Of a DNA stretch of 7,779 bases, positions 5,328-7,779 are shown in pieces (the stretch's first letter is position 1; each line of letters starts with the position of its first letter). The DNA lies in NCBI GenBank assembly GCA_903891395.1, contig CAITEM010000493.1, forward strand, positions 1-7,779, read 5' to 3'. The position numbers were made by a program, and so were the translations under genes. The notes below the pieces were generated by a model, which was not told where the DNA came from, ran no database searches, and was given only the letters and a program-made list of their open reading frames with translations. The stretch is from an uncultured Hyphomicrobiales bacterium. GTDB taxonomy: Bacteria; Pseudomonadota; Alphaproteobacteria; Rhizobiales; Xanthobacteraceae.

Positions 5328-5873
5328 ATGCAGACGACCAAAACCCGCAACGACCTGTGGATGGACCTCGGCTTGATGGCCTTCCTGATCGGTCTGGACG
5401 TCTTCGCCCGCCTGCTGCCGCACGCGCCGGGCTTTTTGCCGGTCGCCGCCAGCGGACTGTTCGCCGCGCGAGTCCTGCGAATCCCCGCGCTCGCCATCGT
5501 CGTGCCCGTGCTCGCCATGATCCTGAGCGATGCGTTTCTGCCGGGCGAGGACTGGCGCATTCAGGCGGTCGGCTTCGCGGCCATCGCCATCCCGGCGATT
5601 TTGGGCATCGCAACCCGGCGCTGGAACACGCTGTTGCCGACCATCGCGACGGTTGTCGTGTCCTCGATCCTGTTCTTCCTGCTGTCGAACGGCGCGGTCT
5701 GGACCTTCAGCGGCATGTATCCGCTGGATCTGTCGGGCCTGACACAGTGCTATGTCGCGGCGCTGCCGTTCCTCGAGAAGACGATGATGGGCGACCTGTT
5801 CTGGAGCGGCGTGCTGTTCGGCGGCTTCTGGGCAATCCAGAACGGCGCGTTGCTGGCCGGCCGCGCGCGCTGA
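5328..5873 (+). CDS. Six-helix integral membrane protein, DUF6580 type
   Basis: Seen: 181 residues from the ATG at 5328, with AAGGA (5314-5318) nine bases upstream. An earlier in-frame ATG at 5289 would add a charged 13-residue extension with no ribosome binding site. About six hydrophobic segments are visible, at roughly 11-28, 34-50, 52-68, 78-95, 101-122 and 155-176. Features I associate with DUF6580 are RLLPHAPGFLPVAASGLF (28-45), VPVLAMILSDAFL (59-71), SSILFFLLSNGAVW (112-125) and LTQCYVAALPFLEKTMMGD (138-156), with a single Cys at 141. Known: the family has no established function. Inference: its small size, six helices and lack of catalytic motifs recall the substrate-binding S subunits of ECF vitamin transporters. 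Its place after a BtuF-like protein makes a cofactor-uptake role thinkable but unproven. It is convergent with the antiporter gene, 39 bases apart. Confidence 0.85.
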   Translation: MQTTKTRNDLWMDLGLMAFLIGLDVFARLLPHAPGFLPVAASGLFAARVLRIPALAIVVPVLAMILSDAFLPGEDWRIQAVGFAAIAIPAILGIATRRWNTLLPTIATVVVSSILFFLLSNGAVWTFSGMYPLDLSGLTQCYVAALPFLEKTMMGDLFWSGVLFGGFWAIQNGALLAGRAR

Positions 5874-5887
5874 GATTCTTTAATTGC

Positions 5888-5912
5888 GGTTCCCGGTTTT
5901 CGGAATCATGCG
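5888..5912. repeat. Fragment of a dispersed intergenic repeat between the convergent genes
   Basis: The sequence reads on the minus strand as CGCATGATTCCGAAAACC followed by GGGAACC. It resembles one arm of a common alphaproteobacterial palindromic repeat (GCATGATCCCGAAAA-type arms around a GGGAACCGG core) that I know from memory. The second arm is missing. It begins right after the antiporter stop codon and fills most of the 39-base gap between the convergent genes. No strong terminator stem plus T-run is visible on either strand. Identification rests on memory of the repeat. Confidence 0.45.
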
Positions 5913-7691
5913 CTAACCGATCCACTTCTGGATTCTGTGCCACCGCGCCTTGAGGCGGCCGAGGATGTCGGTCTCCTCCTCCGGCTCGGCCAGACGCAGG
6001 CCGACGGTGACGACGTGGCCTTTCTCGACCTTGTGCGCGAGCAACGCGATCGGACCTAGCTGGACGATGTCGCCTTCCTTGGCACGGCGGCCGAGATTCT
6101 CCGTGAAGAATTCCGCGAGCGACACGTCGGTGTGGTCGGCCGCGACCTGCAGGCCGTAAATGTCAGCGAGCGCGCCGAGCGTCGCGGTGCCGGTGACGAA
6201 GAAATCGCCGAGCAGGCGCGGATCGGGCGCGGCCGGCGGCGGCATCCGAACAAAGAAGCGGTCGAGCGCCTGCGCCTTTTCCGGCGGCGCCAACAGATAG
6301 ACGTAATCGCCTTCGCGTACCGGCTCGGCTTCGGCCGGCGTCAGAATTTCCTCGTTGCGGATGACCAGCGTCGGCCGCGCCCAGTTCGGGATAAACCCGC
6401 GGCGCAGATAGGGACTGTTGGCCGGCACCGGATAGCCGACGATCTCGCGCGCCAACTGGCCCGGCAAATCGAGTTCGACACGGCGCGGCAGCGGATCGCT
6501 GCGCGTGAACGAGATGTCGAGCTTGCGGGCGGCCAGCGCCACGGTCCAGCCCTGGATCAGCAGCGAGAACAGCACCACGACGAAGGCGACGTCGAAATAC
6601 AGGTAGGCGCCGGGCAACCCGACCAGCAACGGAATCGAGGCCAGGAAGATGCCGACCGCGCCGCGCAAGCCGACCCAGGAGATGAACACCTTCTCGCGCC
6701 AGGGGTATTTGAACGGCGCCAGGCACAGAAACACCGCCGCGGGCCGCGCCACGAACATCAGCACCAGCGCCACGACCACCGCACCAAGCAGGCTGCCCGC
6801 CAGCCGCTGCGGCCACACCAGCAGGCCGAGCAACACGAACATCACGATCTGCGCCAGCCAAGTGACGGCGTCGAGAAACACGATGACCGAGTTATGCGCG
6901 CGGGTCTGGCGATTGCCGACCACCAGACCGGCCAGATAGACCGCGAAAAATCCCGATGAATGCAGCGCGTTGGCGAAAGCGAACACCACCAGCGCGCTGA
7001 CCGCGACGAACGGCGCGTGCAGGCCTTGCGCCAGATTAAGCCGGTTCAGCACCAACGTGATGACGCGGCCGCCGGCAACGCCGATCACGCCGCCGAGAAT
7101 GGCGTCGCGTCCGAACGTCATCAGCGCGTGGCTCCAGCTTTGGCTTCCGACCGCCAGGATCTCCACCAGCATCAAGGCCAGGAACACCGCGAACGGGTCG
7201 TTGGTGCCGGATTCCACTTCCAGTGTGGCGCGCACGCGCGGCCGCAGCCTTAAGCCGCCGGCGTTGATCAACAGGAACACGGCCGCGGCATCGGTCGAGG
7301 CCACCACGGCGCCGATCAGCAGCGCCTGGACCCAGCCGATGCCCAGCACCAGTTTCGCGACCGGCGCGGTCAGCAACGTCGTGATCAAGACGCCGACGGT
7401 CGCAAGCACCATCGATGGCGCCAGCACGCTCTTGAACGTGGCAAACCGGGTGCGCAGGCCGCCGTCGAACAGGATCAGCGCCAGGGCGATCGAGCCGACG
7501 GTATAGGCGGTGCCAACGTCGTCGAATTTGACGCCGCCGGGGCCGCCCTCGCCCGCCAGCATGCCGACCAGCAGGAAGACGAGCAGCAAGGGCGCGCCAA
7601 AGCGCAGGGCAATCAGGCTCGACAAAATGCCGGCCATGACCAGCAGGCTGCCAAGAAGTATCGCAATACTAACGGTGTCGAGCGAAGCCAT
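5913..7691 (-). CDS. nhaP2: NhaP2/CvrA-type potassium (cation)/proton antiporter, CPA1 family
   Basis: Seen: 592 residues from the ATG at 7689-7691, which has AAGGA five bases upstream (complement of 7697-7701). An in-frame ATG at 7739 lacks such a site. Residues 1-390 form a 12-13 helix CPA1 transporter: LILFDGGL (72-79), ASTDAAAVF (131-139), the ion-exchange motif LEVESGTNDPFAVF (157-170, with N164-D165 as proton/cation site) and GLRGAVGIFLA (341-351). A TrkA_C-like domain follows at about 404-480 (NEEILTPAEAEPVREGDYVYLL). A CorC/HlyC-like domain lies at about 490-570 (LADIYGLQVAADH, EGDIVQLGPIALLAHKV). Known: this three-part arrangement is that of E. coli CvrA (NhaP2, about 578 residues), which expels K+ or other monovalent cations in exchange for H+ at the inner membrane and is gated by its cytoplasmic domains. 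The length is complete with no frameshift. A perfect inverted repeat covers its ribosome binding site, suggesting translational or operator control. Confidence 0.95.
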   Translation of the reverse strand: MASLDTVSIAILLGSLLVMAGILSSLIALRFGAPLLLVFLLVGMLAGEGGPGGVKFDDVGTAYTVGSIALALILFDGGLRTRFATFKSVLAPSMVLATVGVLITTLLTAPVAKLVLGIGWVQALLIGAVVASTDAAAVFLLINAGGLRLRPRVRATLEVESGTNDPFAVFLALMLVEILAVGSQSWSHALMTFGRDAILGGVIGVAGGRVITLVLNRLNLAQGLHAPFVAVSALVVFAFANALHSSGFFAVYLAGLVVGNRQTRAHNSVIVFLDAVTWLAQIVMFVLLGLLVWPQRLAGSLLGAVVVALVLMFVARPAAVFLCLAPFKYPWREKVFISWVGLRGAVGIFLASIPLLVGLPGAYLYFDVAFVVVLFSLLIQGWTVALAARKLDISFTRSDPLPRRVELDLPGQLAREIVGYPVPANSPYLRRGFIPNWARPTLVIRNEEILTPAEAEPVREGDYVYLLAPPEKAQALDRFFVRMPPPAAPDPRLLGDFFVTGTATLGALADIYGLQVAADHTDVSLAEFFTENLGRRAKEGDIVQLGPIALLAHKVEKGHVVTVGLRLAEPEEETDILGRLKARWHRIQKWIG

Positions 7692-7692
7692 A

Positions 7693-7724
7693 CGAATCCT
7701 TCCCTTCCTTATAGAAAGGATTCG
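7693..7724 (-). promoter_or_regulatory. Perfect 9-bp inverted repeat masking the antiporter ribosome binding site
   Basis: On the minus strand CGAATCCTT (complement of 7716-7724) and AAGGATTCG (complement of 7693-7701) are exact inverted copies separated by 14 bases. The right arm contains the AAGGA ribosome binding site and ends one base before the ATG. In RNA the folded stem would hide the site; the loop carries a second purine-rich stretch, GGAAGGG. A -10-like TCTATA also lies in the loop. If transcription starts from it, the left arm is not transcribed and the dyad would instead be a DNA operator. Confidence 0.55.
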
Positions 7725-7739
7725 CACCGCCGAGAGCAA
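7710..7739 (-). promoter_or_regulatory. Possible promoter of the antiporter gene
   Basis: On the minus strand TTGCTC (complement of 7734-7739) and TCTATA (complement of 7710-7715) are separated by 18 bases, close to a sigma-70 layout. The start codon would lie only about 18 bases downstream of the -10, giving a very short leader. It competes with the RNA-hairpin reading of the overlapping inverted repeat. Weak evidence. Confidence 0.3.
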
Positions 7740-7779
7740 CGGGAAATCGGTCGCAGGCCCTATTCCGGGTCCGCGGGCA

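Noticed and set aside
6132..7506. Plus-strand frames opposite the antiporter (6132-6959, 6960-7253, 6970-7506)
   Set aside because: Low-complexity Arg/Gln/His- or Thr/Pro-rich translations antisense to a well-supported transporter; typical GC-driven shadow frames.

Overview
The window looks like chromosomal DNA of a high-GC alphaproteobacterium, probably order Hyphomicrobiales near Bradyrhizobium, Rhodopseudomonas or Xanthobacteraceae. Three things suggest this: the strong GC bias at third codon positions, the protein types, and two dispersed palindromic repeats of a kind I recognise from that group. There are no tRNAs, rRNAs, CRISPR arrays or transposase genes. Nearly all of the sequence is coding.

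Layout: (i) 1-1071, minus strand: the N-terminal two thirds of a GMC-family FAD oxidoreductase that runs off the left edge. (ii) 1072-4328, plus strand: a molybdate uptake and handling locus. It holds a stand-alone molbindin (mop), a small exported protein of unknown function, and modA-modB-modC for the high-affinity molybdate ABC transporter. (iii) 4331-4435: a roughly 105-bp palindromic dispersed repeat wedged between modC and the next gene. (iv) 4442-5873, plus strand: a BtuF-like corrinoid/iron-type binding protein without a signal peptide, then a small six-helix membrane protein that I place in the DUF6580 group. (v) 5913-7691, minus strand and convergent with (iv): a NhaP2/CvrA-type cation/proton antiporter with C-terminal cytoplasmic regulatory domains.

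How the parts work together: ModA should capture molybdate in the periplasm, ModB should form the membrane channel and ModC should power import. This ModC stops right after the nucleotide-binding domain. It lacks the C-terminal Mop/TOBE molybdate-binding domain of classical ModC, while a free Mop domain is encoded upstream. The locus is split into two likely transcription units, mop-exported protein and modABC.

The most interesting observation is that both units start with the same leader architecture. A similar promoter-like pair is followed by a 38/39-nt element (GCCGTAAGC block plus a CCGGAA-N6-TTCCGG hairpin), then a second small stem with one compensatory base change, all at nearly the same distance from the start codon. 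I do not recognise it as the Moco riboswitch or a ModE box. It is a candidate undescribed cis-regulatory RNA, or protein operator, for molybdenum genes. A second candidate regulatory structure is a perfect 9-bp inverted repeat that covers the ribosome binding site of the antiporter gene.
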